From Streptomyces pristinaespiralis (GTDB lineage Bacteria > Actinomycetota > Actinomycetes > Streptomycetales > Streptomycetaceae): DNA of 64,000 nucleotides. Where the stretch lies: NCBI RefSeq assembly GCF_001278075.1, contig NZ_CP011340.1, forward strand, positions 5,515,501 through 5,579,500. The letters run 5' to 3'. A program made the position numbers and the translations under genes. This document shows positions 7,429-14,204 of the stretch, in pieces. The notes under the pieces are model-generated. The model was not told the origin of the DNA and ran no database searches. It saw only the letters and a program-made list of their open reading frames with translations. Every line of letters starts with the position of its first letter. Positions within the stretch are counted from its first letter, which is position 1.

Positions 7429-8361
7429 ATGCCGGGATCGACGGACGGGACGGAGGCGGCGGGCCTGCGCCCCCTGCTGTTCTCCATCGCCTACGGCATG
7501 ACCGGGTCGGTCGGCGATGCCGAGGACATCGTGCAGGACGCGTTCCTCGGTCTGACCAGGGCGCACCGGGCGGGAACCGCGATCGCCGACCTGAAGCCGT
7601 ACCTGACCACGACGGTGACGCGGCTGGGCATCAACCACCTCGGTTCGGCGCGGGTGCGGCGGGAGACGTACGTCGGCGAATGGCTGCCCGAGCCGGTCGT
7701 GGTGTCCGTCGACAGGCACGGACCGGCCGAACACGCCGAGCTGGCCGACTCGTTGTCGATGGCGTTCCTCGTGCTGCTGGAGTCGCTCTCACCGATGGAA
7801 CGGGCGGTGTTCGTGCTGCGCGAGGTGTTCGAGTACGGCTACCCGGAGGTGGCGCGGTTCACCGGCAAGTCCGAGGTGAACTGCCGCCAGATCTTCTCGC
7901 GCGCCAGGCAGCGCGTCGCCGCCGGAGCGAAGGCGCCGGACAGCGCGCCGCCCCCGGAACGGCGCGCGGAGAGCGAGGAACTCGCCCGCAGGTTCTTCGA
8001 GGCCGCCGAGGGCGGTGACATGGACGCGCTGCTCGGCATGCTCGCCCCGGACGCGGTGCTCTACGGGGACGGTGGCGGCAGGACGCGCACGATCGGCAAG
8101 CCGGTGACCGAGCCGAGGCTCGGCGCGCAGCTGCTCGTCGGCGGGTTCCGTCTGGGCCGCGGGCTCGGTGCCTCCCTCCGGCCGGTCCTGGTCAACGGCC
8201 GGCCGGGCGTCGTGTGGCAGGACGCGGAGGGCCGTGTGATCAGCGTCATCGAACTCGACATCGCCGACGGCGTGGTCCAGGCGATCCGTTCGGTGTCCAA
8301 TCCCGACAAGCTCCGTCATCTCGGACCGGTGTCCGACGTGGCGCTGCTGCCGGGGAAGTGA
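7429..8361 (+). CDS. ECF41-family RNA polymerase sigma factor (SigJ-like)
   Basis: Sigma factor of 310 aa. Region sigma2 is at about 10-75 (DAEDIVQDAFLGL), sigma4 at about 110-165 (LSPMERAVFVLREVF), and a C-terminal SnoaL-like domain fills the rest. All three ECF41 hallmark motifs are present: WLPEP in the linker (85-89), DGGGR (214-218) and NPDKL (291-295). In this family the C-terminal domain replaces an anti-sigma factor and modulates activity within the same chain; no anti-sigma gene is adjacent here. The ATG at 7429 follows a GGCGGGGAGGGG stretch. It faces the AhpD-like and DoxX genes, its probable targets. The signal is unknown. Confidence 0.9.
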   Translation: MPGSTDGTEAAGLRPLLFSIAYGMTGSVGDAEDIVQDAFLGLTRAHRAGTAIADLKPYLTTTVTRLGINHLGSARVRRETYVGEWLPEPVVVSVDRHGPAEHAELADSLSMAFLVLLESLSPMERAVFVLREVFEYGYPEVARFTGKSEVNCRQIFSRARQRVAAGAKAPDSAPPPERRAESEELARRFFEAAEGGDMDALLGMLAPDAVLYGDGGGRTRTIGKPVTEPRLGAQLLVGGFRLGRGLGASLRPVLVNGRPGVVWQDAEGRVISVIELDIADGVVQAIRSVSNPDKLRHLGPVSDVALLPGK

Positions 8362-8477
8362 ACCGGGCCGGCCTTCGTGCCGCCGCCCGGCGTTCGCGAC
8401 GACGGCGGGCCGCGCCCTGCTCCGACCGGTCGCGTAAACCGGGTGCACCGGCGATTCAGCTCCGGCACACTGCGCGG

Positions 8478-9377
8478 ATGAGCTCAGACGCCCTCGATGC
8501 GGCAGACCGGGCCCTTCGGCATGTGACGGAGCTCTCGTCGGGCCGGCCCCTGGACCCGGCGCTGCGGGTGACCCTCAACTTCCACCCGGACCGTACGGCG
8601 CACGGCAGGCCCATCCTGGAAGCGCTGGCGGAGTCCGGTGTCTACGTCTCGCAGTTCGTCACAGGAACGAGCAACGGGGGCCTGACCGCCTTTCCCGGCG
8701 GTGACCGGTGGCGGTGGGAGAGCCGGATCTTCGGTGGCGCGTACGACGACGCGGCCGCTTGGGAGCGCCCCGTCTACGGGGCGCTGAACTTCCGCCGCAA
8801 GCCGGTCGGAGCGGCGCCGCGGTTCGGCTCCGCCCACTTCCGCCTCGCGGCGCACACCCCGGCGCGCACCACGTTCTGCTACCCGGACAGCTGCGTCGAT
8901 CCCTCGGATTTCGGCGTCGCCGACCGCATGGGCCTCATCGAGCTCGCCCTCGCCGACCGCCAGGACGCACTGGACGACTACATAGAGGCGCAGGTGCACG
9001 GGCAGGTCCGGCTGGACCGCGACGTGGAGGCGCTTGTCCTTGACCCCTGCTACCGGGGGACGGATGTCGAGGAGGCCGCCCGGCGTCTGCCGTGCCCGGT
9101 GGAGTGGCATCCCGGCTTCCGTCTCACGGTCGGGGAGCTGTGCCGGTACCCGGCCTACCGGGGCCAGGAGTACGTCGACCTGGGCGCGCGGATCGCGGTG
9201 GACGGCCTGCTCGACGCGCGCATCGTCGGGGACGCCGTACGCGCGGGCCGTTACGACCCGCAGGCGGTCAAGAAGGTGTGGCACTGCCTCGCGCGCTTCG
9301 GGGCGCCCCCGGGGGCTGCCGGTGCCTCCGTGGGCCGGCAGCACGGCGGAGAGCCGGTGCTGGACGGCCCGCGCTGA
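8478..9377 (+). CDS. DUF3626 domain protein
   Basis: Protein of 299 aa that matches the DUF3626 family: VTLNFHPDR near residue 33, then SQFVTGTSNGGLTA, the FGGAYD block, YGALNFRRK, and APRFGSAHFRL. These conserved Asp, His and Arg blocks look enzymatic, but no reaction is known for the family. There is no signal peptide or membrane segment. The ATG at 8478 is chosen because the family similarity begins shortly after it. It stands alone between the ECF41 gene and the tRNA-His gene, with a strong terminator downstream. The family name is fairly secure; the role is not. Confidence 0.75.
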   Translation: MSSDALDAADRALRHVTELSSGRPLDPALRVTLNFHPDRTAHGRPILEALAESGVYVSQFVTGTSNGGLTAFPGGDRWRWESRIFGGAYDDAAAWERPVYGALNFRRKPVGAAPRFGSAHFRLAAHTPARTTFCYPDSCVDPSDFGVADRMGLIELALADRQDALDDYIEAQVHGQVRLDRDVEALVLDPCYRGTDVEEAARRLPCPVEWHPGFRLTVGELCRYPAYRGQEYVDLGARIAVDGLLDARIVGDAVRAGRYDPQAVKKVWHCLARFGAPPGAAGASVGRQHGGEPVLDGPR

Positions 9378-9388
9378 GCGGCCCGGCG

Positions 9389-9444
9389 CCGGACACGACA
9401 AGGGCCCCGGGACACGGCAAGGCCGGACACGACAAGGGCCCCGG
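9389..9444. repeat. 22-bp direct repeat overlapping the terminator arm
   Basis: The 22-bp sequence at 9389-9410 recurs exactly at 9423-9444. The second copy forms most of the left arm of the hairpin at 9433-9464, so the first looks like a duplicated terminator half. Confidence 0.7.
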
Positions 9445-9464
9445 TCCGAAGACCGGGGCCCTTG
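9433..9464. terminator. Bidirectional terminator between DUF3626 gene and tRNA-His
   Basis: A perfect 14-bp stem (9433-9446 with 9451-9464) closes over a CGAA tetraloop. It can end transcription from the DUF3626 gene on the plus strand and from the tRNA on the minus strand. Confidence 0.85.
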
Positions 9465-9474
9465 CATCAGTAAG

Positions 9475-9548
9475 GGTGAGTAACGGGACTCGAACCCGCG
9501 ACATCCTGGACCACAACCAGGTGCTCTACCAGCTGAGCTATACCCACC
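9475..9548 (-). tRNA. tRNA-His (anticodon GTG)
   Basis: The minus strand folds as a tRNA. The acceptor stem is GTGGGTA paired with TACTCAC, the D-arm reads AGCTCAGCTGGTAGAGC, and the anticodon stem CCTGG/CCAGG holds loop TTGTGGT with anticodon GTG. The T-arm has GTTCGAAC. The base before position 1 is G and the discriminator is C, giving the extra G-1:C73 pair that identifies histidine tRNA. The CCA end is not encoded. Confidence 0.97.
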
Positions 9549-9581
9549 ACGACCGGTCTTTCTCCCGACCGGCCGAGAAAA

Positions 9582-9587
9582 AGTGTA
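9582..9587 (-). promoter_or_regulatory. Possible -10 box for the tRNA-His gene
   Basis: TACACT on the minus strand lies 34 bases upstream of the tRNA 5' end, in the short gap after orn. No convincing -35 box was seen, so this is weak evidence. Confidence 0.3.
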
Positions 9588-9642
9588 CAGGGTCCGAGCG
9601 GGTGCTCGCGCCAGGGTTTCGCGCCGGTGGGGGCGCCCGTCG

Positions 9643-10245
9643 TTACTGCGCGGGCAGCACGTACTTGGCCGCGATGGTTTTCGCCGTCTCCGAGTCGGGG
9701 CCGGGCTGCGGGACGAAGACCGCCTCGCGGTAGTAGCGGAGCTCGGCGATGGACTCGCGGATGTCGGCCAGTGCCCGGTGGTTGCCGCTCTTCTCCGGGC
9801 TGTTGAAGTACGCCCGCGGGTACCAGCGGCGGGCCAGCTCCTTGATCGAGGAGACGTCGACGATCCGGTAGTGGAGGAAGGCCTCCAGCGTCGGCATGTC
9901 ACGCAGCAGGAAACCGCGGTCGGTGCCGACCGAATTGCCGCACAGCGGGGCCTTGCCGGGCTCCTTGACGTGCTCGCGGATGTAGGAGAGGACCTGCTCC
10001 TCCGCGTCCGCGAGGGTCTTTCCGTCCGCCAGGACGTCGAGGAGACCCGAGGTGGTGTGCATCTGGCGCACCACTTCGGGCATCGTCTCGAGCGCCGCGT
10101 CCGGCGGGCGGATCACGATGTCCACCCCTTCGCCGAGTACGTTCAGTTCCGAGTCGGTGACCAGTGCGGCCACCTCGATGAGTGCGTCGTCCGTCAGCGA
10201 GAGCCCGGTCATCTCGCAGTCGATCCACACCATGCGATCGTTCAT
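9643..10245 (-). CDS. orn: Oligoribonuclease
   Basis: 3'-5' exoribonuclease of 200 aa that degrades RNA fragments of two to five nucleotides, including pGpG from c-di-GMP turnover. The DEDDh exonuclease residues are visible: WIDCEMTGL (Asp9 and Glu11) at the N-terminus, an Asp in YRIVDVSS, and NHRALADI near the C-terminus with the catalytic His and Asp. The length is typical for Orn. The ATG at 10245 begins exactly at the conserved MNDRMVWID block. It sits downstream of adpA on the same strand, the usual Streptomyces arrangement, but a strong hairpin between them suggests its own promoter. In S. griseus and S. coelicolor, loss of ornA impairs growth and aerial mycelium. Confidence 0.95.
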   Translation of the reverse strand: MNDRMVWIDCEMTGLSLTDDALIEVAALVTDSELNVLGEGVDIVIRPPDAALETMPEVVRQMHTTSGLLDVLADGKTLADAEEQVLSYIREHVKEPGKAPLCGNSVGTDRGFLLRDMPTLEAFLHYRIVDVSSIKELARRWYPRAYFNSPEKSGNHRALADIRESIAELRYYREAVFVPQPGPDSETAKTIAAKYVLPAQ

Positions 10246-10345
10246 GCGCCCTACCTTACGGGGGCGGATGCGCTGCGTTACCGGCCTCGGGCAACCCGGC
10301 CGCCCCGCCGGGACCCGCCCGTCGGACCCGGTGCCGGACGGCGTC

Positions 10346-10393
10346 CGGCCCGGTCGGGACGGCACCCTGTGGGGCGCCGTCCCGACCGGGCCG
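10346..10393 (-). terminator. Strong hairpin terminator between adpA and orn
   Basis: A perfect 18-bp stem (10346-10363 with 10376-10393) has a 12-base loop. It lies just downstream of the adpA stop and is expected to separate adpA transcription from orn. Confidence 0.85.
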
Positions 10394-10416
10394 GGGTCGC
10401 TCTCGGCGGAACCGCT

Positions 10417-11628
10417 CTACGGCACACTCCGCTGGCCCGGCAGGCTCGGCCTGCCGTGACCCGCCGCGTACGCCTCCGGAACCGATTTGCCCAGCTCGGC
10501 GGCCGCGGACGCCATGGCGGAAGGCCCGCCGGGCCCCTGCTGTGGGCGTCTGGCGCCCGGCCCCGCCTGGGCGGGGACGACGGCTTCCAGGATCGACGTC
10601 CGGTCAGGGTCGCTCTGCGGACGGCGGGCCCGGTACGCGGCGCGGTAGGCGGCCGGGGAGGACCCCAGCTGCCGCCGGAAGTGGCCGCGCAGCGCCACCG
10701 GGGACCGGAAGCCGCAGCGGCCGGCGACCTCGTCGACCGAGTAGTCGGAGGTCTCGAGCAGCCGCTGGGCCTGCAGCACCCGCTGGGTGATCAGCCACTG
10801 GAGCGGGGCGGATCCCGTCAGCGAGCGGAACCGCCGGTCGAACGTGCGCCTGCTCATGTAGGCACGCGCGGCCAGCGTCTCCACGTCGAACTGCTCGTGG
10901 AGGTGTTCCAGGGCCCAGGACACGACCTCGGCCAGCGGGTCCGAGCCGATTTCCTCTGGTAAAGACCTGTCGAGATAGCGCTCCTGACCGCCACTGCGAC
11001 GGGGTGGGACGACGAGCCTGCGGGCGAGCGCTCCGGCTGCCTCCGTGCCATGGTCGGTGCGCACGATGTGGAGGCAGAGGTCGATTCCGGCCGCCGTTCC
11101 CGCGGACGTGAGCACATCGCCGTCGTCGACGAACAGCTCACGCGGATCCACGTGCACGGACGGGTAGCGCTTCGCCAGGGTCGGCGCGTACATCCAGTGG
11201 GTGGTGGCGGGGCGCCCGTCGAGCAGGCCGGCCGCGGCCAGGACGAACGCCCCGGTGCACAGGCCGACGATGCGGGCGCCCTCCTCGTGTGCCCGGCGCA
11301 GCGCGTCGAGCGCCTCGGGCGGTGGCGGCGAGGTGATCGAGCGCCAGGCCGGCACCACGACGGTGCCCGCTCTGCTGATCGCCTCGAGGCCGTACGGCGT
11401 GGTCAGTTCCAGACCGCCGGTGGTCCTCAGCGGTCCGTCCTCGCCACCGCACACGAGCAGGCGGTAGCGGGGAACTCCGGCGTCCTGACGGTCAATTCCG
11501 AACACCGAGAGCGGGATGGAACTTTCGAATATAGGGCCGCCGCTGAACAGCAGCACGGCGACGACTTCCCGGCGCCGGCGCCCGGACAGCTTCCGTGCCG
11601 TCTCCGGCGCGGCGGAGTCCTGACTCAT
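10417..11628 (-). CDS. adpA: AraC/GlxA-type developmental regulator AdpA (BldH), with TTA codon
   Basis: Global activator and repressor of morphological development and antibiotic synthesis, 403 aa. An N-terminal DJ-1/PfpI-like dimerisation domain (about residues 20-195, GARIVGLCTGAFVLAAAGLLDG) is followed by an AraC DNA-binding region with two helix-turn-helices (about 235-335, AARAYMSRRTFDRRFR and VDEVAGRCGFRS). The C-terminal tail is variable. Leu223, in RSLPEEIG between the two domains, is encoded by TTA (plus-strand positions 10960-10962). Translation therefore needs the rare tRNA from bldA, the known control point of this gene. The ATG at 11628 begins at MSQDSAAPETARKLSG. It precedes orn, as in other streptomycetes. 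Confidence 0.97.
   Translation of the reverse strand: MSQDSAAPETARKLSGRRRREVVAVLLFSGGPIFESSIPLSVFGIDRQDAGVPRYRLLVCGGEDGPLRTTGGLELTTPYGLEAISRAGTVVVPAWRSITSPPPPEALDALRRAHEEGARIVGLCTGAFVLAAAGLLDGRPATTHWMYAPTLAKRYPSVHVDPRELFVDDGDVLTSAGTAAGIDLCLHIVRTDHGTEAAGALARRLVVPPRRSGGQERYLDRSLPEEIGSDPLAEVVSWALEHLHEQFDVETLAARAYMSRRTFDRRFRSLTGSAPLQWLITQRVLQAQRLLETSDYSVDEVAGRCGFRSPVALRGHFRRQLGSSPAAYRAAYRARRPQSDPDRTSILEAVVPAQAGPGARRPQQGPGGPSAMASAAAELGKSVPEAYAAGHGRPSLPGQRSVP
10960..10962 (-). promoter_or_regulatory. TTA (bldA-dependent) codon in adpA
   Basis: The only leucine TTA codon I noticed in the recognised genes of this window; I checked the likeliest places, not every codon. It encodes Leu223 between the two AdpA domains. 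Dependence of adpA on the bldA leucyl-tRNA is established in several Streptomyces species. Confidence 0.93.
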
Positions 11629-12015
11629 GACGCTAAACCCCCCTCGAAGTACGCGTCTCCCCGTTCGTTTCGGGCCTTTCGCTCCTGCACGTTTCCCCTC
11701 GGTTCTGCACGAGTCCCCCGGCCTTCGATACTCATGATCGAATCTACTGCGTCCCGTGGCGCCGGCGTGACAAGTTCGGGATGCCCCGCTATGTCGACAT
11801 GGCAACTTGGCGCGATGCATTCGATCACGAAGCGTTCCACTCGGGGGGCCCGCAGGGAAGTGCGCATCGCAGGCATGGCCCGTCCCCGTAGGGTGCCAGA
11901 GGGGCCTTCAGCCCTTTCTTCCCTGGTGACAAGGGGGTTGGCAGGCCATTTCGACAAGGATCGGCCTGCGTAGTGAAGTTGGCTGAAAACATACGGGTGC
12001 GGGCGTACAAAACCG
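11629..12015 (-). promoter_or_regulatory. Long adpA upstream region
   Basis: This 387-bp stretch holds no credible gene and is less GC-rich than its surroundings. It is the expected place for the adpA promoter and long leader, which in other species are bound by AdpA itself, BldD or gamma-butyrolactone receptors. TGGCGCGATG at 11808-11817 fits the AdpA consensus TGGCSNGWWY at nine of ten positions. A GAGGGGGG ribosome site lies close to the start codon. Which factors bind cannot be told from sequence alone. Confidence 0.45.
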
Positions 12016-12435
12016 TCAGCCGCCCGGTGCCCCTCTCGACCCGTGCCGCGCGCCCCTCCTCGCCACGGGGACGGTACCGGAGTGCCGGCCTCCGGCCGGC
12101 GGCGCGGCCTCCGGGGCGCGGCACCGTGCCGCCGTCCGTTCCGACCGGCGCAGCAGCACCCGGCACGCCGCCGTGACCGCGGCGAGCCCGAGGGCCGCGG
12201 CGGCCGCGCCGCCGGCGGAGGTGCCGTACACGACGAGCACGACGGGGACCAGCAGGCAGCTGAACGCGCCCCAGCGGATGACGTCGCCGGCGGAGCTCGC
12301 CCCCGGGTCGGCCGGCCGCGAGGGTGCGGGCGCGGCGGCCGGGGTGGTGGGGGCAGGTCCGGAGGGGGTAGCGGCGGGACAGCGGCGGGGCGGAGGGCCG
12401 GGGGAGCGGTGGGGGCCGGGCGGTGGTGCTGGCAC
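12016..12435 (-). CDS. Small proline-rich membrane protein, function unknown
   Basis: Protein of 139 aa. The first 50 residues are a Pro/Ala/Arg-rich cytoplasmic tail. Two hydrophobic segments follow (WGAFSCLLVPVVLVVYG and GAAAAALGLAAVTAACRVLL) and then a basic tail. GTG 12435 is chosen because CAGGAG lies six bases upstream and the next upstream frame is unconvincing. It is read in the same direction as adpA but with 387 bp between them, so the two are probably separate units. I do not recognise a family; small proteins of this build are common near adpA in streptomycetes. Confidence 0.6.
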   Translation of the reverse strand: MPAPPPGPHRSPGPPPRRCPAATPSGPAPTTPAAAPAPSRPADPGASSAGDVIRWGAFSCLLVPVVLVVYGTSAGGAAAAALGLAAVTAACRVLLRRSERTAARCRAPEAAPPAGGRHSGTVPVARRGARHGSRGAPGG

Positions 12436-12737
12436 AGGGGCTCCTGGGGGCTGCGGGGTGACCCACTGGCCAACGAGGACCGTGGCCGTCCGGTCACCCG
12501 GTGGCGCGCAGACGGCTGTAGTGGCCAAGCGGCATTGCGATCCTGGGCGCGCTCGGGCATGCTCCCTGGAACGTCGCGCATGGGGGCAGCAGGCCCTGGG
12601 CAGGAGAGGAGTGTCGCCGTACCCTTGGGGGTATGGGGCGGGGAAGATGATTCCCGGACACAGCTCCACCGCCCCTCCAGCCGACGAGCCTTCCTCAATC
12701 GATCACTCCGAAGAGGACCTCCTTCGCCGAGACACCG
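12436..12737. other. Gene-free gap with divergent promoters
   Basis: About 300 bp between the small membrane protein gene (minus) and the stress protein gene (plus). The only structure seen is a short inverted repeat TACCC-TTGG-GGGTA at 12620-12633, upstream of the stress protein gene. I see no gene in it. Confidence 0.45.
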
Positions 12738-13259
12738 ATGGCCGGTCACGAAATCCCCGAACCCGCGGACCGCAAGCAGGTAGCCGATCCTCTGTCGGAC
12801 CTGCGGGCGGCTGAAGAAGCACGCCATTCATGCGATCCCGCCTTCCGGCACGGAGTCGTCGTCGGTTTCGACGGATCGACATCCAGTGAGCGAGCGCTCG
12901 CCTACGCCATCGGCATGGCAAGGCGGACCGGATCCGGTCTGATCATCGTCCATGTCGCCAACCGGCTGCCGACGACCGTCTGGGCCGGCTGTGAGCCGCC
13001 CGTCTTCGTGGACGTTCCCGATCACCGCACCGAGGTCCTGGGTCTCGAGCTGGCCTGCGCGGACTACCTCGCCGAGGTCCCCTGGATCCTGGTCGAGCGC
13101 GGCGGCGACATCTGTCACGAGCTGGAAGAGGTCGGTCGCGAGTACTCGGCGGACGCGATCGTGGTCGGCTCCACGCACGGCATCGTCGGCCGGCTCTTCG
13201 GTTCGGTCGCGGGACGGCTCGCGAAGCGCGCGCAGCGCCCGGTCGTCGTGATCCCCTGA
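12738..13259 (+). CDS. Universal stress protein (UspA family)
   Basis: Cytoplasmic single-domain Usp of 173 aa. After a 35-residue polar lead comes the first beta strand with the conserved Asp (GVVVGFDGSTSS), then a Usp-type alternating fold. The C-terminal nucleotide loop reads VGSTHGIVGRLFGSVAGRLAKRA, in the ATP-binding G-x2-G-x9-G-S/T style, and ends PVVVIP as usual. It probably binds ATP or adenosine nucleotides and helps survival under starvation or redox stress; partners are unknown. No strong ribosome site precedes ATG 12738, so the exact start is less certain than the call. Confidence 0.85.
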   Translation: MAGHEIPEPADRKQVADPLSDLRAAEEARHSCDPAFRHGVVVGFDGSTSSERALAYAIGMARRTGSGLIIVHVANRLPTTVWAGCEPPVFVDVPDHRTEVLGLELACADYLAEVPWILVERGGDICHELEEVGREYSADAIVVGSTHGIVGRLFGSVAGRLAKRAQRPVVVIP

Positions 13260-13380
13260 CCGGCCCTCCCGCGGCCCCGGTCCGAACTCCCCTGCTGTCC
13301 CTGCGGTCCCTTCTTCCCCCTCTTCACCGCTTGCCGGGTGAGGCACCGTCAACTCCCTGACACACCAGGCATGTACGGAA

Positions 13381-13437
13381 ATCTACCCATGCGTAACAGG
13401 TGGATTGTGCGCTTGTGAAGGGTAGATATCCGGTCGC
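13381..13437. promoter_or_regulatory. Inverted repeat upstream of the acetate-transporter-family gene
   Basis: ATCTACCC at 13381-13388 is repeated in reverse orientation as GGGTAGAT at 13430-13437, 41 bases apart. It lies 56 bp upstream of the transporter start. Two half-sites for a regulator, or a long hairpin, are both possible. Confidence 0.35.
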
Positions 13438-13492
13438 TGGGATTGCAGCACATGGCGCAGCACAACTGCACAGGACAGGAAGGGAGCCCGCC

Positions 13493-14062
13493 GTGGACAA
13501 CGGAGTCTCTGCGGGAACTGGTTCTACTTCGACTCTCGGCAACCTCGCCCTCGGGCTGACGCTGCTGGCCTTCGGTGTGGGCAACACCGGAGTGATCGAC
13601 AACGTCTCCGCCGCCGATGCCGCCGCGCTCGCGACGTGGGTCGGCGGAGTGGCGCTCTTCGTCGTCGGCCTGCTCGAGTTCCGTGCGGGCAACGGCGGTT
13701 CGGGAACGGCCTTCGCCGGTCTCGGCGCCTTCTGGTTCACCTGGGGGACCGCCGTGGGCGGCGAGACCTCGGCCGAGGCGGCGGGCCTGTTCATGCTGCT
13801 GTGGGCGCTGCTCGCGCTGACGCTGACCGCCGCCGCCTCCGGCAGCGGTGTGCTGGGCCAAGGGGTGTACGGGCTGCTGACCCTCGCGCTGCTGCTGGGC
13901 GGCATCGCCGCCTTCGCGGGCAACGAGGGCCTGGCCAAGGCCGGCGGCTGGGTCGGCGCGGTCGCGGGCCTGGTGGCCTGGTACGGCGCGACGGCGGCGC
14001 TCGCCAAGTGGCCGACGTTCACGGGACGCGCTGCCGGCCGGCGGGTGACGGCCACCGGCTGA
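13493..14062 (+). CDS. GPR1/FUN34/YaaH-family transporter (acetate/succinate uptake, SatP-like)
   Basis: Inner-membrane protein of 189 aa with six predicted hydrophobic helices, the size and pattern of the acetate uptake transporter family. The start STLGNLALGLTLLAFGVGNTGV corresponds to the family's first helix; in SatP this carries NPAPLGL, here diverged to GNLALGL. GTG 13493 is preceded by AGGAAGGGAG and begins directly before the first helix. The family usually moves acetate or succinate with protons; the diverged first motif makes the substrate uncertain. It stands alone, with a strong terminator shared with glmS downstream and an inverted repeat upstream. Confidence 0.75.
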   Translation: MDNGVSAGTGSTSTLGNLALGLTLLAFGVGNTGVIDNVSAADAAALATWVGGVALFVVGLLEFRAGNGGSGTAFAGLGAFWFTWGTAVGGETSAEAAGLFMLLWALLALTLTAAASGSGVLGQGVYGLLTLALLLGGIAAFAGNEGLAKAGGWVGAVAGLVAWYGATAALAKWPTFTGRAAGRRVTATG

Positions 14063-14126
14063 GGCCCGCGGGCCTCACGGCAGCTCCAGGGGCGGGCGCT
14101 GCGGGTGGCGCCCGTCCGCCGAAAAG

Positions 14127-14170
14127 GGAACGCCCCCTGTGTGCACGGTGGCACACACAGGGGGCGTTCC
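14127..14170. terminator. Bidirectional terminator between transporter gene and glmS
   Basis: A perfect 17-bp stem (14127-14143 with 14154-14170) has a ten-base loop. It lies between two convergent genes and should stop both transcripts. Confidence 0.9.
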
Positions 14171-14204
14171 TCATGAAGCGGTCCCGCGACCGTCGACCAC
14201 GCGA

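Noticed and set aside
9475..9548. Phage or integrative element at the tRNA-His gene
   Set aside because: The tRNA is intact and its flanks are chromosomal genes (DUF3626 and orn). No integrase, attachment repeat or foreign composition is seen; only the short 22-bp duplication lies nearby.
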